Notes: generated from the sequence alone by a model not told the origin. 64,000 nucleotides of DNA from Oopsacas minuta (GCA_024704765.1 JAKMXF010000022.1:668555-732554); one strand, 5' to 3'; positions 11,801 through 22,861 are shown, counted from the stretch's first letter. Translations and numbers: made by a program.

Positions 11801-14800
11801 TAAATAAGGATAAAAATAGAGGGAAAATGATCTCTACTCCCCCAATTATAGAGGTCATTTTGTATGAGAATAATAACTTCTGGAAACTCTAGGTCCCCCG
11901 TTCCCCACCTCCCCGTTTATTGAGGGTAATTTGTATGGAAATGAACTAAGATGGTCTAAAATTCCCTCACTTATGGAGGTTCTACTCTATCAGTAATACT
12001 TGATAAACTGTAACTGTAACAAATCAACGTGATAAGTCATTTATTTAAATATCATTGTAAGGATCAATACCTAATACCTATACTACAGAAATAGTAATGG
12101 CGGTAATACTAATTCTAAAATGGAGATGCTAACAATACTGAAAGATTTGATAATTAAAGGGACACCTTAAAAGCAATACTTTTAAGGTAGGTATGGATAG
12201 GCCTCGTGTGATAGCTCATTACTAATCTAGCTAATGTGAATTCCCTTTCCAGTGATTTTTTAGACTTGTTCGGTGGTCGGTGGCATGCCTTAATAATACT
12301 GTGCTTGTTTAAGTTCCATGCTTGATTGTTCTATTTTTAGAGTTTCACAAAACTTCCAAAAGTTAGGATGGTGAGATGCAACCGTTGATGAGAAGGCATG
12401 ATGCCAAGCTTCAACTAAATTTGTTGTAGTAGGTATCCCATATGCCACCAGATGGTAATTGTTCCACATTGGAATTGGAAATAATGGTGGATGATAAAGT
12501 CCGTGTTCATTTTTTTTTCCAACATAGGTGTCTTGAAAATATATATACACTCCATTGTTGTTTACCATTTGATTCACGTTGGAAATTGAAAATATAGCCA
12601 CTGTATGACAGTTAATCCCGGCCTTTCGATGATTTTATTAGTTTATTATTTATAGTTGTTACATCAATTGCTTCGGAGGAATTGTCGATTGAAGAGTTAA
12701 TGTTTTCTTATTGTGGGTCATTCTCAGATAAAAAGTTAGCGCTATCCATGGCCATTGGCATGTCTTGAATGATATTATCCAGATTAACCATTACATTTTG
12801 CAATTCTATTGCATTCTTTCTAACCTCTCTATGTAAGATGTCAGTTTGTTGTTGCCTACCGTGGCAATAATTGTGGCAATCTGACAACTTCTCCAGTATT
12901 TCTACATTATCAATGAATGTGATATCATCTTCTCCTGTCCACGTTAGTATTCCTCAACATTCTTGAAAATCTCCCCAATTTATCAATTCCACCTTTAAAC
13001 TTTGAGTAGTCAATTTGAATCTGAAACCAGCTATGAGACTTGGTGTAGCAAAGGGTTACAAAAAAGTATTATTTAGTCCATGCAAAATTTGTTGGAGACC
13101 GAGTATAACTTCTATATTTCGAAAAGGAATAAGAATCGTTATGAGCACTTCTAACGGTTTTTCCATCAGCTCGGAAATTAGTAGAGTATCATTACAATTT
13201 AAAGAATTCGGAAGCGCAATTTCATTGAGAAAAATTCGTTTATTCGCCAAAAATAAATGCCAAGGAATAATTAAGTAATCCATCAAGCAAAATATATTAA
13301 AGAATACTAAGTGAAATGTTATTATTTACTAGTGCTGTACTATTATTCCATATTTATGAAGTATGGCTATTTTATTTGTACACAAACGTCGCACTAACTT
13401 TGTACACAAATGTCTCTGTACACAAAAGTCATACTCCTATTTGCAAAGATATATAACTCAGCTGTTGTATTTGTAATTAAATTATTAGTCATGTTTAATT
13501 ACACCATTTATTAGATTATTTTATGTCCATAATTTCCCTTAGAATCAACAGATCTTGCTCGATCTGTTTCTTACACAAACAACAGAAACAACCGATTCAG
13601 ATCAACTACTGATACCAAACCATCAAGAAGTGAATTCATAAGACACGGATCTCTGATGTTGAAAAGTTCTCAAGGTACATGTAATAAATACACTAGAGTT
13701 AATTTCGATCATAAATCTGAATTGTTTGTCCGTTGTCATGGAGGATTAATGGTATACTACTTTGAATTTGAATTTCGCAATTGCGAAATATCGTATGCAT
13801 TTAGCGTACGAAGAAAGTAAACAGAATTAAATATTTACATTATTGATTAACTTGAAAGTACAGAATTCAGGTTCATTAATCTGTGTAGCTTTATCTACGT
13901 TATTAAACGATTTTGAGTGTTTAGAAATCCATGCGAACACCAAGAGCAAGCGAAGCACGCTTTTTTAAGAATAGAGAAGCATATTCGTTATATATACAAG
14001 TCCCTCTTTTTTAGATGATCTCTGTGATCAAACTGATAGCTCCAACTCGAAATTACTTATAGGAACAAACACAATGGCTTGGAGGAAGGACCCTAACCGA
14101 GGCATGGTATTGTGTTAACTAATTTACTATAACTTTATTATATAATAGTACTGTCAATGACAAATTTCTTATTATTTCTGCTTTTTATATTTATTTAAAA
14201 ACTAGTTAATGTGACTTTCACTAGATACCAGACAAGTTACAAAAGATGAGCGTAGACTCTGGTGTCCTACTAAAAGGACAAGCTTATGAACGAGAAAGAA
14301 TCATAACAGATGTGCGAAAAAGCGCATCTTCCTTCGAATTAAGATTGTTGAACGAAAATTCAGAAACCGTTCCGCAACCCCAGATTCAGCAAACACAGGT
14401 GAGAGTAGTAATTTATCCAAAATTACAGTACCATGATGGAATGACATTTTTTGGATAACTATTTTGATTGGGTGTGAGGGAAATAGGAATAATATTTACA
14501 TATTCTTGTTCTCTTCAGTCTAAATACGCTGGATTCACAGAAAATAATTTGAACGAAAATTCGGTAAGTTGACATATTCAAGTACTCGTTATTTGTAAAA
14601 TATTTTGCCTTTTAATTCCGCGCTTTCTTTGATATCTTTTAGAAAGAAGATCTAGTGAGAATTGTATTAATGTTAGTTAATGAATTAAATGTAACGAATA
14701 CTGAGAAACTAAGATATAAGAAAAGAATGGAGAAACACAAATCAACCTTAATTGACCTCAAAACAAGGTAGACTAGTACTTTATGATGCAATTGGATATC

Positions 14801-17626
14801 CACGAATGTAGCTGGATATTGTACATAGGTTTATTTAATTAATTAATTAATCTCCTTTAGTATGGTTAAAATATTTGACAAGATGCAGAGTCAATTATTT
14901 ATTGAACAAGAGAAATACTCTGCTGCTATGAGACAAATTAAACAACTAGAAAAACAGGTCAGGAAATACTTATACTTTATTCACTAGGTAGAACTCGGTT
15001 AATATACCCCCTAGGGAAGCTATTATTTATTATTAGTATTAGTATTAGTATTATTAGTATTAGTATTAGTATTATTAGTATTAGTATTAGTATTAGTATT
15101 ATTAGTAGTATTAGTATTAGTATTAGTATTAGTATTATTAGTATTATTAGTATTAGTATTAGTATTAGTATTAGTATTATTAGTATTAGTATTAGTATTA
15201 GTATTATTAGTATTAGTATTAGTATTATTAGTATTAGTATTAGTATTAGTATTATTAGTATTAGGTATTAGTATTAGTATTAGTATTAGTATTGGTATTA
15301 GTATTAGTATTGGTATTAGTATTAGTATTAGTATTAGTATTAGTATTAGTATTAGGTATTAGTATTAGTATTAGTATTAGTATTATTAGTATTAGTATTA
15401 TTAGTATTAGTATTAGTATTATTAGTATTAGGTATTAGTATTAGTATTAGTATTAGTATTAGTATTAGTATTAGTATTAGTATTAGTATTAGTATTAGTA
15501 TTAGTATTAGTATTAGTATTAGTATTGGTATTAGTATTAGTATTAGTATTGGTATTAGTATTAGTATTAGTATTAGTATTAGTATTAGTATTAGTATTAG
15601 TATTGGTATTAGTATTAGTATTAGTATTAGTATTAGTATTAGTATTAGTATTAGTATTAGTATTAGTATTAGTATTAGTATTAGTATTAGTATTAGTATT
15701 AGTATTAGTATTAGTATTAGGGTTTATTAGATATTCTGAACGTGGAGTGTGACAAATTGCTGCTATTTTCCAGTTCATCAGTACAAACACAACTATAGTA
15801 CTAAATATAACTGATTTCTTCTAAGACATAGATTTCTGAGTAACAAAAGATGATAAAGCGATGAGCTTACAGGCTATGTAATGGTATTGGACAGGCTATG
15901 TAATCATGTTGGTTTAGAGATGATCATTTGAATTTTCTGAACTAGTATATTCTAAATCTGTTGTAATTGTGGTATTGATTGTGACATCTGGAGTATTATC
16001 GGGTTCTTCGTTAGGTGGTTGACTAATAGTTTCGTAGAAAGGTTCTTGAATCGTAAAGATTTGTTGTATACTACTATTATTATTATTATTATTAATTATA
16101 CCTGATAATTTTTCAGGTTAATAATTATTCTGTTGTGTAGATTTCAAACCTTGAAGCTCCGAGCAAACTTGGCAGAGATATATTTAAACTTACTCCACAA
16201 CTAGCCAATGAAATAGACGCATTGGATGCAAAGATTAGTAAAGTAAATACTCATTTACCTTACAATTATGAAATATTCCAAATTTTATGAACATCTTTAT
16301 GCTAGGCCCAAGAAGCACTAGCAGAAGTTAAAAGCACTGCTTACCACGGCTCATTTAAAGATGTAATAGCACTGAGTTCTAACCTAGAAGCTCAAGAACA
16401 ATACGACATACATCTATCTCAACTCAGAGAATTCATTGTAGAACTCAATTCTAAATTACCAGTGAGTAATATTCTTTCAAGGAACTACAGTCATCTCTCG
16501 ATATTTATATTAAACAATATTTGTATTTATTAGGGTTATCAATTTACAAAAGAAGAAGTTACTACTCATATGAAAGAGACATCTGCTAATATTAAATCTC
16601 TTCATTTATCTAAGGTAATTACTCCTAGCTCTAGAATTTGAAAACTATTGGAAGTATTTATAATGGTTTGATCGTTTGTAGACAAAATTGGAGAGAACAA
16701 TTGAGAATCTGAGATCTAGTGATGACAGTGTGAGTTCTCTGGAAGAGAATTCTCAGGAGAGATATGAGCAACAACTGATGAAAATTATTGAGAATCTTCA
16801 TCAAGAAGAAAAGGTAAATCTTCTAGATTCGCTTAATTAGACTTTCTCGAAAGTGTTCAGAATTCAGACTAAACCCTCTAGAATTTGGTTAATAGGGAAT
16901 TGCGCCATAATTTTTTCATGAATTTGGTGAGTCATTATTTTAAAGATAATTTTGCCTGTTTTATATTTATAGAAATTCGAACAACTTGCAACGGAGGATC
17001 AGATGCTAATTGCTCGTCTCCAACAGATGGACAAACAACTGCAGAGGGACAAACAGCTGGAGAGAGAAATTGTTAATATTGAGGAGGTATAACATTGACA
17101 TATTCAAAATATGAATTTTCAGTACGTATTTTTAACTCTTCTTTAGAATCAAGCTACTCTATATCATAAAATCCTAAAGACCACAGAGCTGACCAAATCC
17201 CATCTCTTAGATTTAGCAGAAGATCGTTATAAATACGAGCAAGAATTTTATAGTCTTTCTTCTCGCAGTCCTAACGGGATGTTTCCTAACCTGCCACAGC
17301 CCACTCAATTCCACTCTGATTATCTGAAAAAGAGTGTAAATGCTATGTGAGTTTAAGTTCTGTAACGGATTATGATAACAAACGCGAACTTTCAAATTTT
17401 GCTGCCAAATAATAGTATCGGATAATTTCGATTTTCAGCTGATATTTCTGATTTCTATATTTAATTCGCATATTTTGTTTTGTTTTACAGGAATCATTTA
17501 AAATACAAGAGTATCCTAGAGCTCGGATTGTTTTCAACTTTGTTGCAAGAATTACTAGAAATGGAATCAGAGAATATGGATCAGCTGATTTCTCTCGTTG
17601 TGGGGACTAGAAGGCTTCAAAGTTAG
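5856..17626 (+). CDS. PEPP/PLEKHA-type PH domain plus coiled-coil protein, 23 exons
   Basis: I assembled 23 coding exons whose phases all agree, giving about 733 aa. They are 5856-5926, 6452-6510, 7532-7589, 7704-7734, 8988-9025, 9122-9176, 9317-9386, 9461-9561, 9648-9751, 10071-10096, 13543-13674, 14015-14106, 14225-14398, 14519-14563, 14643-14767, 14861-14957, 16141-16242, 16306-16461, 16534-16614, 16682-16813, 16973-17086, 17147-17346 and 17491-17626. Residues about 93-195 are a PH domain: SGYLYKKGVKSKMWMKRWYTL, then RAIPLPSF, then THYFAAETEAEMLDWVQEI. This is the PEPP pattern seen in PLEKHA4-7, a family linked to phosphoinositides and cell junctions. The opening LPLPDRWAEY may be a remnant of the WW domain of PLEKHA5/7. 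Residues about 340-640 are Glu/Lys/Gln-rich and probably coiled coil. One exon is only 26 bp. Intron 10 (10097-13542) carries a nested antisense gene and a transposon; the intron 14958-16140 carries the hexamer array. Exact orthology is uncertain. Confidence 0.82.
9034..9065. repeat. Tandem repeat, four copies of ATCATGTA
   Basis: Four perfect head-to-tail copies of an 8-bp unit just after the donor site of the exon ending at 9025. A short intronic minisatellite with no evident function. Confidence 0.9.
10258..10827 (-). CDS. PHAX-like RNA-binding-domain protein, intronless, nested antisense in a PH-gene intron
   Basis: A 189-aa frame from ATG at 10827 to TAA at 10258. Residues about 66-140 match the RNA-binding domain of PHAX, the phosphorylated adaptor for snRNA export: EKNVPIIESIVNCIGKK, then AIQLVQDTLELEEKGGMLT, then TRRSIGGVFIRLVES. 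Full PHAX also has an N-terminal export signal and cap-binding-complex contacts. Here only about 65 residues precede the domain and they are acidic and unrecognised. A short basic tail (about 147-181, Lys/Arg-rich) follows. It lies wholly within intron 10 of the PH gene on the opposite strand. It may be the genome's compact PHAX or a retroposed partial paralogue. The intact frame of nearly 600 bp argues against a decayed copy. No promoter or polyadenylation site was verified. Confidence 0.72.
   Translation of the reverse strand: MACEYPEDEITMMISDEFREELSGDKDNPFCDLIDGNSLNEKCATEDKIDGTEFINSLKSSEMDTNMLTKSICARFNEKNVPIIESIVNCIGKKHAIQLVQDTLELEEKGGMLTQEGTRRSIGGVFIRLVESRKYLSDLKKVQSKEEIRRVNRINTSAKKNKKRRLKMKALKERLKSENLKEMMEMMDI
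11028..11060. repeat. Short hairpin with CGGATAAGACGTA arms (MITE fragment)
   Basis: Arms 11028-11041 and 11047-11060 are perfect complements with a 5-bp loop. The arm sequence is shared with the 73-bp element at 56207-56279, so this is probably a deleted copy of the same pogo/Tc1-type MITE. Confidence 0.7.
11411..11475 (+). repeat. Left terminal inverted repeat of the MULE
   Basis: Pairs with 13373-13437 with about 58 of 65 positions matching. The outer edge abuts the target-site copy at 11401-11410. Confidence 0.85.
12290..12601 (-). pseudogene. MULE transposase fragment
   Basis: A 103-codon frame containing FPIPMWNNYHLVAYGIPTTT, then NLVEAWHHAFSSTVASHHPN, then FWKFCETLKIEQS. This is the spacing of the region after the catalytic core in animal MULE transposases, where a 'W...TNN.VE.WH..F' pattern is typical. 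The catalytic Asp/Glu residues and N-terminal zinc-binding region were not found on this strand up to 13437, so it is a relic. Confidence 0.72.
13373..13437 (-). repeat. Right terminal inverted repeat of the MULE
   Basis: Inverted copy of 11411-11475. Followed directly by the second target-site copy at 13438-13446. Confidence 0.85.
15031..15730. repeat. Hexanucleotide satellite array, (TATTAG)n
   Basis: About 700 bp of TATTAG units in the intron 14958-16140 of the PH gene. Interruptions are mostly TAT-TAT slippage (TATTATTAG), occasional TATTAGG, and TATTGG variants, densest before about 15550; the distal part is more homogeneous. Both strands stay open, giving long artefactual Val-Leu and Asn-Thr frames. 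The unit shares TTAG with telomeric TTAGGG but is not a telomere repeat. Each unit also looks like the 3' splice sites used in this window. Confidence 0.95.
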
Positions 17627-18078
17627 TTTTATTTTATCATTACTAGTATCCAAACAACCAAATTTTATTGATCCTCTATATATAGCTGACTACACCCCAG
17701 ACATACCCCTGGAAAGCACAATACTAAGCATCGTGAATCCAAATTCCTCCCATCTTGCTAGACAACTCTACTCTTCAAAGAATTTCCAATCATTGCTACT
17801 CATATAATTATCTACTAATCACCCTTTTGAAAGCAAGCGTAATTGTATATAATCAATCTTAACCTCAATACCATAATTCTTCATATCAAGCAATATTACT
17901 AGTGAATATAAATTAGTTTTGTTAGTTAAGGGTGTAATATATTAATACTACTGTATTGGTTTTAAATTGATGGATATTTTTATATTATTTTGTTGTTATG
18001 ATGATATATGATGATTGTGTCAAATCTATTTACGTATAATAAACAGACATATAACATTATAGTTCATTAGTAGCTCAA

Positions 18079-18450
18079 ATGAGAGGCCTTCTAGTCCTCT
18101 CACTATTTGCTCTCATGCTGCATCCTCTCTTCGGAGAAGAATCAGGTGATAAAATTGCAGAACATGCAGTGCTAGAAACCTGCAGTGGATGACGATTAAA
18201 CAAGCTGCCTCAGGTGAAGGCATTCATCAATGAGGCAGCTCCCTTAATCCCCAAACTTGAAGTTAAGTATGTGGGAGGGGCTACACCTGAGATTAGTTTC
18301 TTCTCTGAAAACAATGAGTTAATTGATAAAGTTGATGTCAGCGGAATGAAAAAAACTGAGATTATAGAGCTGGTAGCTGATTACGGTTTCTTATTCGCCC
18401 AAAATGTGGAACCAGATGTGGGACAGGAAAGCCACGACGGGGATCTGTAA
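18079..18450 (+). CDS. SELENOM: Selenoprotein M, single exon, selenocysteine encoded by TGA at 18190-18192
   Basis: Reading through one in-frame TGA gives 123 aa. There is a signal peptide (MRGLLVLSLFALMLHPLFG), then VLETCSG-U-RLNKLPQVKAF, which is the C-x-x-U redox motif of selenoprotein M (Cys35, Sec38). The remainder has the thioredoxin-like layout of SELENOM, including the PEISFF strand and a helix near the end. The tail ESHDGDL resembles the family's C-terminal ER-retention-like ending. The length is near the usual 125-145 aa. SELENOM is an ER-lumen oxidoreductase. Read as TGA-stop, the frame would end after 37 residues, and a plain frame finder sees only the part from 18214. A SECIS element lies 40 bp downstream (18491-18552). 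SELENOF is the related alternative, but it has a longer N-terminal cysteine-rich domain that is absent here. Confidence 0.92.
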
Positions 18451-18490
18451 CTCTTTATTAATTAACAGTGTACAATTATTTGATCATTAC

Positions 18491-18552
18491 TCTCGTAACT
18501 CAATCGTGACGTACAACATTGAAATGTGTGATGTTGTGCTGAGTTTATGAGT
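18491..18552 (+). promoter_or_regulatory. SECIS element in the selenoprotein M 3'UTR
   Basis: Helix I pairs CTCGTAA (18492-18498) with TTTATGAG (from 18544). The non-Watson-Crick core is GTGA (18506-18509) opposite TGAG (18540-18543). Helix II pairs GTACAACAT (18511-18519) with ATGTTGTGC (18531-18539). The apical loop contains AAA (18522-18524). Order and spacing fit a eukaryotic SECIS, which recruits SBP2 and the selenocysteine elongation factor. The first core base is G rather than the common A. Confidence 0.85.
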
Positions 18553-19021
18553 GGAGGGTAAAATCCATTGATTGTATCTGATTTATTTATGTAATAGTTT
18601 AGGAAATAGTTTTGAAATTACATGTGTTAACATTATTACACACTATGATCGTCTTGATAGCTTGAAAACCTCTGTACAACTCTCTTATACAGCCGGACAG
18701 GATAGGTTTACATTACCGGGACCATAGACATGCCTGTACTTATACTCTATCAGTAGTCCAACTACATATGTATGTTGCATCTTAACAAAGTTCAAAAGTC
18801 TAAACCTTGCAATTATTGTACATTTTAATTTATATGCCACAAGGCAACACCTGATTAATTTATGCGAATGAATTGGTATTAATTAGTAAACAGCAAACTC
18901 TTGCAAATACTTTATCTTTAATGAAATGTTAAGCACAATAAGATTCGACTGCATTAGAGCTAGATATAGGAGATTATAACATTTCTATTTTACGTTAATC
19001 GAGTTTGAATGTCTGATAAAG
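18553..19021. other. Spacer between SELENOM and CCDC138
   Basis: About 470 bp, AT-rich, with no supportable frame or RNA gene; probably the SELENOM polyadenylation region and the CCDC138 promoter. Confidence 0.5.
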
Positions 19022-20937
19022 ATGGATCTAGTGGATTACACTGAGTCTAGCAGTGAAGCAGACCAAGAGAATGACCTAAGTTTACATGGTAACACAAGTA
19101 GACACGCCTCTCACTTCTCTCCAAGTCCAGATTCTATCTTTAACGGGAGCAATCACTCTATGAACCAGTCTCTAGTTAGGGAGCTTAGTTTTGTAAAGGG
19201 AAGACTAGAAGAAGAGAGAGATAAACTAAAAGATTGGGAGGAACAGCTTAGACAGAGGGAAGAGAGGCTCCTGTCTCTAGAGCAGACTGCCTGGGAAGCT
19301 CACAAGAATTTGGATAGCATAGCTAGCAGTGAAGTAGCCAAGAGATGGAATGAAGTAGAGGAGAGTCAGGGAAGAGTTGTGAGTGAGTTGAGAGGAGATT
19401 TGAGAGAGAAGGGACAAGAGAATAACAGATTGAAGAATTCTTTTAATTATGTGAGACAAGGTAATGATGTATTGAGACAGCAAGTATCAGACCTAAAAGT
19501 ATGTAATAACAAATTATACCACGAATATATGTTCAAATAGCGTTAATATTCTTTAATAGAGTAAAAATGATAGACTTGAGAAAGAGATTTCTTCCTTACA
19601 AGGCAGAATTACTAGTTTGAAGAGACATAAAGTTGATATTTTCCATGCAGGCTCGAATCAGCAATTATCTACACCTGATGTTTGTTTAGACAGAAATACG
19701 TCATCTAGGTCACTACAGACTGTTACGTCACGGGAGAATAAGAAAAGAACTTCTACAGGTTTAGCTATATCTCAGCTACAAGTAAGTATACCACATACGA
19801 GTAAAGTAATGTCTCATATTGTATAATATAGTATACTTTTACAGCCGTATTCAGACAGTCTATTCATCACGCTCTCCTGGCTAACTGACTCTACACTAGC
19901 TCCCGCTCAAACAACAGAACTTACTCCTGTCAAATTATCTCTGAGAGTAACAAGACTACTGACTTCTCTCTCCGAACTAATGCACTACTTCTCTTCCCTG
20001 AGCCCTAACCACGAGCTTGTATTAACCCGCTTCTGCTACTGGAGTATCTACCACTATAGAAGGGAGCTTGACAACTCTAACGCAACAAACTCTGGTGCTA
20101 CGAGTCTGCCTACTACTCTTAGACGGATTGGAGAGGAGTGTACATCTAACTCAAGTAAAGGGAGTAGTGTTAAGAGGAAGGTATATATTAATCTAATAGA
20201 AATCTGTCCAACTTCTCATTATTACTCATTTAGGCATCAGAATCTACAAATCTGTTCTTACACTCAGATAGCTTAGAAGTTAGATTACTGAGCTCTGTCA
20301 TTATATTACAAACTATCTCACAAGCTGATATATGTAGTCATGCATACGACCTGCTACGCAATGAATTAACAGATGTGAGAGCAAGAGAAATACTGTTAGT
20401 GTATAAGAGACAGGGTTATTAATGTTATAATAACTCACTTTACTTCTCAGAATAGGTATGTGATGGGTTCACATTTTAGGAAATAAGTTATGTCTAGGTA
20501 CCTTTCTACCCTAAAATGACCTTTAATTTTTAGGAAAATGTCCTGTCTACAATTTATTGCAATAGCCAAATATCTTATACATTACATGTAAATCTAGGCT
20601 TCTTCTCTCGAACTCAATCCTAACTTTACTCCTGTTAGTTGTAGATCAGACTCCTTCCTCTCTCCAGTTCTCTCTCGCTCTCTGTAGTGATCATTTCTTC
20701 CGCTACACTTCTCACTTAATCACAGAAGACAGACTAGATGATGCTTTGAAAGAGAAACTAGCAGTTATCCTACAGCGTCTCTCCAAGCTACCTCACAGCA
20801 TGAAACTATTCGAACGATCTGGTCTTGAGCACAGCTGTGAAGAGTTGTTAAGAAGATTGGATCCCAAACGAACATTTCTGAAACTAAATATTGAATCAGT
20901 ACTCGCTAATCTTGCTCTAGCTCGACACAACAGTTAA
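19022..20937 (+). CDS. CCDC138: CCDC138 homologue (coiled-coil domain containing 138), five exons
   Basis: Exons 19022-19498, 19560-19781, 19845-20180, 20234-20414 and 20639-20937 splice in phase to about 504 aa. The N-terminal third is a Glu/Arg/Lys-rich coiled coil (about residues 50-175). The C-terminal half carries blocks I associate with CCDC138: FCYWSIYHY, SLPTTLRRIGEECT, FLHSDSLEVRLLSSVIILQT, EKLAVILQRLSKLP and the end LANLALARHNS. The family is conserved in animals and has centrosome/cilium associations, but its molecular function is poorly known. The last acceptor was chosen at 20637-20638 (CCTGTTAG), because an upstream AG at about 20596 gives an out-of-frame join. It is somewhat shorter than the vertebrate protein. 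Confidence 0.75.
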
Positions 20938-21441
20938 TGTATTGTCCAGTACAGTTATGCAACCTGTTCTCTTAATTAATGCTTGCTTCTGGAATTTATC
21001 TTTATTGATTATTTATGAGATTGTTGGATTTCTTGAAATTTATGGCATTCCGATTTTAGAATATAGAATTAGCGCTAACTTACAAATTTATTCAATAGAT
21101 TTATTGCATTAAGCTTTGTGACAAAGTCTATAACTCTTTTCAACTGATAAATTTGCCGTTGGGACGGAAAAATCCAATGTTCAGTTGGTAATTACAATTT
21201 TACATTTATTACCAACAAAGTATAACCACATACGTATGAGTGTACCGATATTTCATTTGTTGGAAGGAACATGTTGTCTCTATTTAGTCAATGTAATGTA
21301 AACGAGTAACAATACTATCATGGGATACATATCTCGTGAAACAAACAATTATAATATTCAACAAGACAATGAAGCCCTCACTCATATGGACACACAACTC
21401 GTATATATTTGGACATTCGGCCTAATTATAATATTTGCAAA
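20938..21441. other. Spacer
   Basis: About 500 bp with no recognisable feature. Confidence 0.5.
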
Positions 21442-22701
21442 ATGAAGAAATTTAACTTGTATAAACAGAAAAGATACAGTATGCTGATGGAGACAGCAAT
21501 AGATGGGAGTAACCCCTTCCATAGTTTTGATATGATTGAAGGAAAAATAAGAACAAGATTTAATATAATAATTGAGAAATTATTAATGCGAAGAGATACA
21601 ATCCTGAAAAACCTAGCTGAGGTTAAAATAGAATACGAGAAGAAAGATCGAAGTAGAAAACTATCTATTGAGGAAATGAAAGAATGCAAGAAACAAATGG
21701 AAACGATGAAAGCAGATAATGCATCAGCTCAGAAATTCAAAAACCAATGTTTGGAAAAACTTGAGAAAGATTTACAAGAATTTGAAATATCAGTTGTACC
21801 TAATCTAATGTTTCTCTGCGATAGCATTGAAGTAGAAAGAAGAATAGGGAATTTAGGTGAACTTCTGAATGCTTCTGAATTTTACAAGAGCAAGAAGCTA
21901 CCGGTAATTCATAAAGGTAGGAAAGGATGTGGCTTGAAGGAGTTTGACTACCCAAAAGGAATTTCTCTTGACATAATAAATCATCACATCCACATTGCAG
22001 ATAGTAAAAATAAAAGAATTTTGATATACACAACGCATGGAGAACAGATATCAGAGATTACAGAAGGATTATCTTCTCCATATGGTGTTGTATTAGCCAA
22101 TAATCCCAATGAGTTATATGTTACCGATATTGCAGAGCATGCTCTATTCAAATTCTTTATACCTAACCCTACGCTAATACATAAAGTCACTAACTTTGAC
22201 AAGGGTAGAGAAAAGTTTAATGTACCAAAAGGAATAGACATAGACTCGCATAATCAAGTATATATAGCAGACAGCGAGAATGATAGAATTGTAGTTTTAG
22301 GTCCTCGTTACGAGCTTAGGAGTGTTATCGGTGTTGGGATATTGAAAGGACCTTTGGATGTTAAAGTTAAGTACAACAAGTTGGTTTATGTACTAGATCA
22401 GAGTAAAGAGAGATTGCATGTATTCTCTATGTATGGAGAAAGGGAGAACAATCGGATTGATTTGACTAAAATGTTTGCTCCAATCTTTCTTGCTTTTGAC
22501 AACAGAGATAACTTGCTTGTAAGTGATTACCATCATGGCTGCATAAATATATACGGGCAAGATGGCCTATTGTTGCATAGTTTAGGGAAACATGGACAAG
22601 GAATAGGGGAGTTTATGCGGCCTACTGGCGTGGTTATAACTGAAGAAGGACGATTAATAGTGCTTTCACAGAGTTTATGGTATCCTCTACAAATATTCTA
22701 A
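21442..22701 (+). CDS. Coiled-coil plus NHL-repeat protein A (TRIM-like, no RING or B-box)
   Basis: The first ATG in this frame is 21442, giving 419 aa in one exon. Residues about 25-125 are Lys/Glu-rich and predicted coiled coil (KKDRSRKLSIEEMKECKKQM). From about 160 to the end are five or so NHL-type beta-propeller repeats: FDYPKGISLDIINHHIHIAD, then SSPYGVVLANNPNELYVTDI, then FNVPKGIDIDSHNQVYIADS, then FMRPTGVVITEEGRLIVLS. The layout is that of the C-terminal half of TRIM2/3/32/71-type proteins, without a RING or B-box finger, so E3 ligase activity is not expected. NHL propellers bind RNA or protein; the partner is unknown. It converges tail-to-tail with a similar gene 160 bp away. Confidence 0.8.
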   Translation: MKKFNLYKQKRYSMLMETAIDGSNPFHSFDMIEGKIRTRFNIIIEKLLMRRDTILKNLAEVKIEYEKKDRSRKLSIEEMKECKKQMETMKADNASAQKFKNQCLEKLEKDLQEFEISVVPNLMFLCDSIEVERRIGNLGELLNASEFYKSKKLPVIHKGRKGCGLKEFDYPKGISLDIINHHIHIADSKNKRILIYTTHGEQISEITEGLSSPYGVVLANNPNELYVTDIAEHALFKFFIPNPTLIHKVTNFDKGREKFNVPKGIDIDSHNQVYIADSENDRIVVLGPRYELRSVIGVGILKGPLDVKVKYNKLVYVLDQSKERLHVFSMYGERENNRIDLTKMFAPIFLAFDNRDNLLVSDYHHGCINIYGQDGLLLHSLGKHGQGIGEFMRPTGVVITEEGRLIVLSQSLWYPLQIF

Positions 22702-22861
22702 TCACTAAAAATGCTCCTATTGAAGATTTCAATTATGATAACTCTTTTAAATTTACTCATTATATTACAAGTAATAATATATCTAGAATATTGTAATTGA
22801 CAAAATATAATATCCATAAATTATGGGAGAAGTTATGAGCAATTATTAGAGCTTAATATTA

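Larger units (their letters stand above)
11411..13437 (-). mobile_element. Degenerate Mutator-like element (MULE) with TIRs and 9-10 bp target-site duplication
   Basis: The first 65 bp (11411-11475) and last 65 bp (13373-13437) are inverted copies with about seven mismatches; each begins GGAG and contains TTGTGTACAGAGACATTT. The flanks repeat TATTTGCAA directly (11401-11409 and 13438-13446; a tenth base differs), the size expected for a MULE target duplication. Inside, on the minus strand, is a fragment resembling the C-terminal part of animal MULE transposases (see 12290-12601). Since most of the transposase is missing, the element is non-autonomous or decayed. It sits in intron 10 of the PH gene. 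Confidence 0.82.

Noticed and set aside
13015-13286. Overlapping frames on both strands within the MULE
   Set aside because: No similarity to transposase that I can see; both strands are open by chance.
15031-15730. Interstitial telomere array
   Set aside because: The unit is TATTAG, not TTAGGG; only occasional TTAGG variants occur.
15428-15790. Long Asn-Thr and Val-Leu repeat frames on both strands
   Set aside because: They are translations of the TATTAG satellite inside an intron, not genes.
17598-17807. 69-codon frame after the PH gene
   Set aside because: It overlaps the last PH exon in another frame and has no features of its own.
18214-18450. A separate small 78-aa gene
   Set aside because: It is the C-terminal part of selenoprotein M after the selenocysteine TGA.
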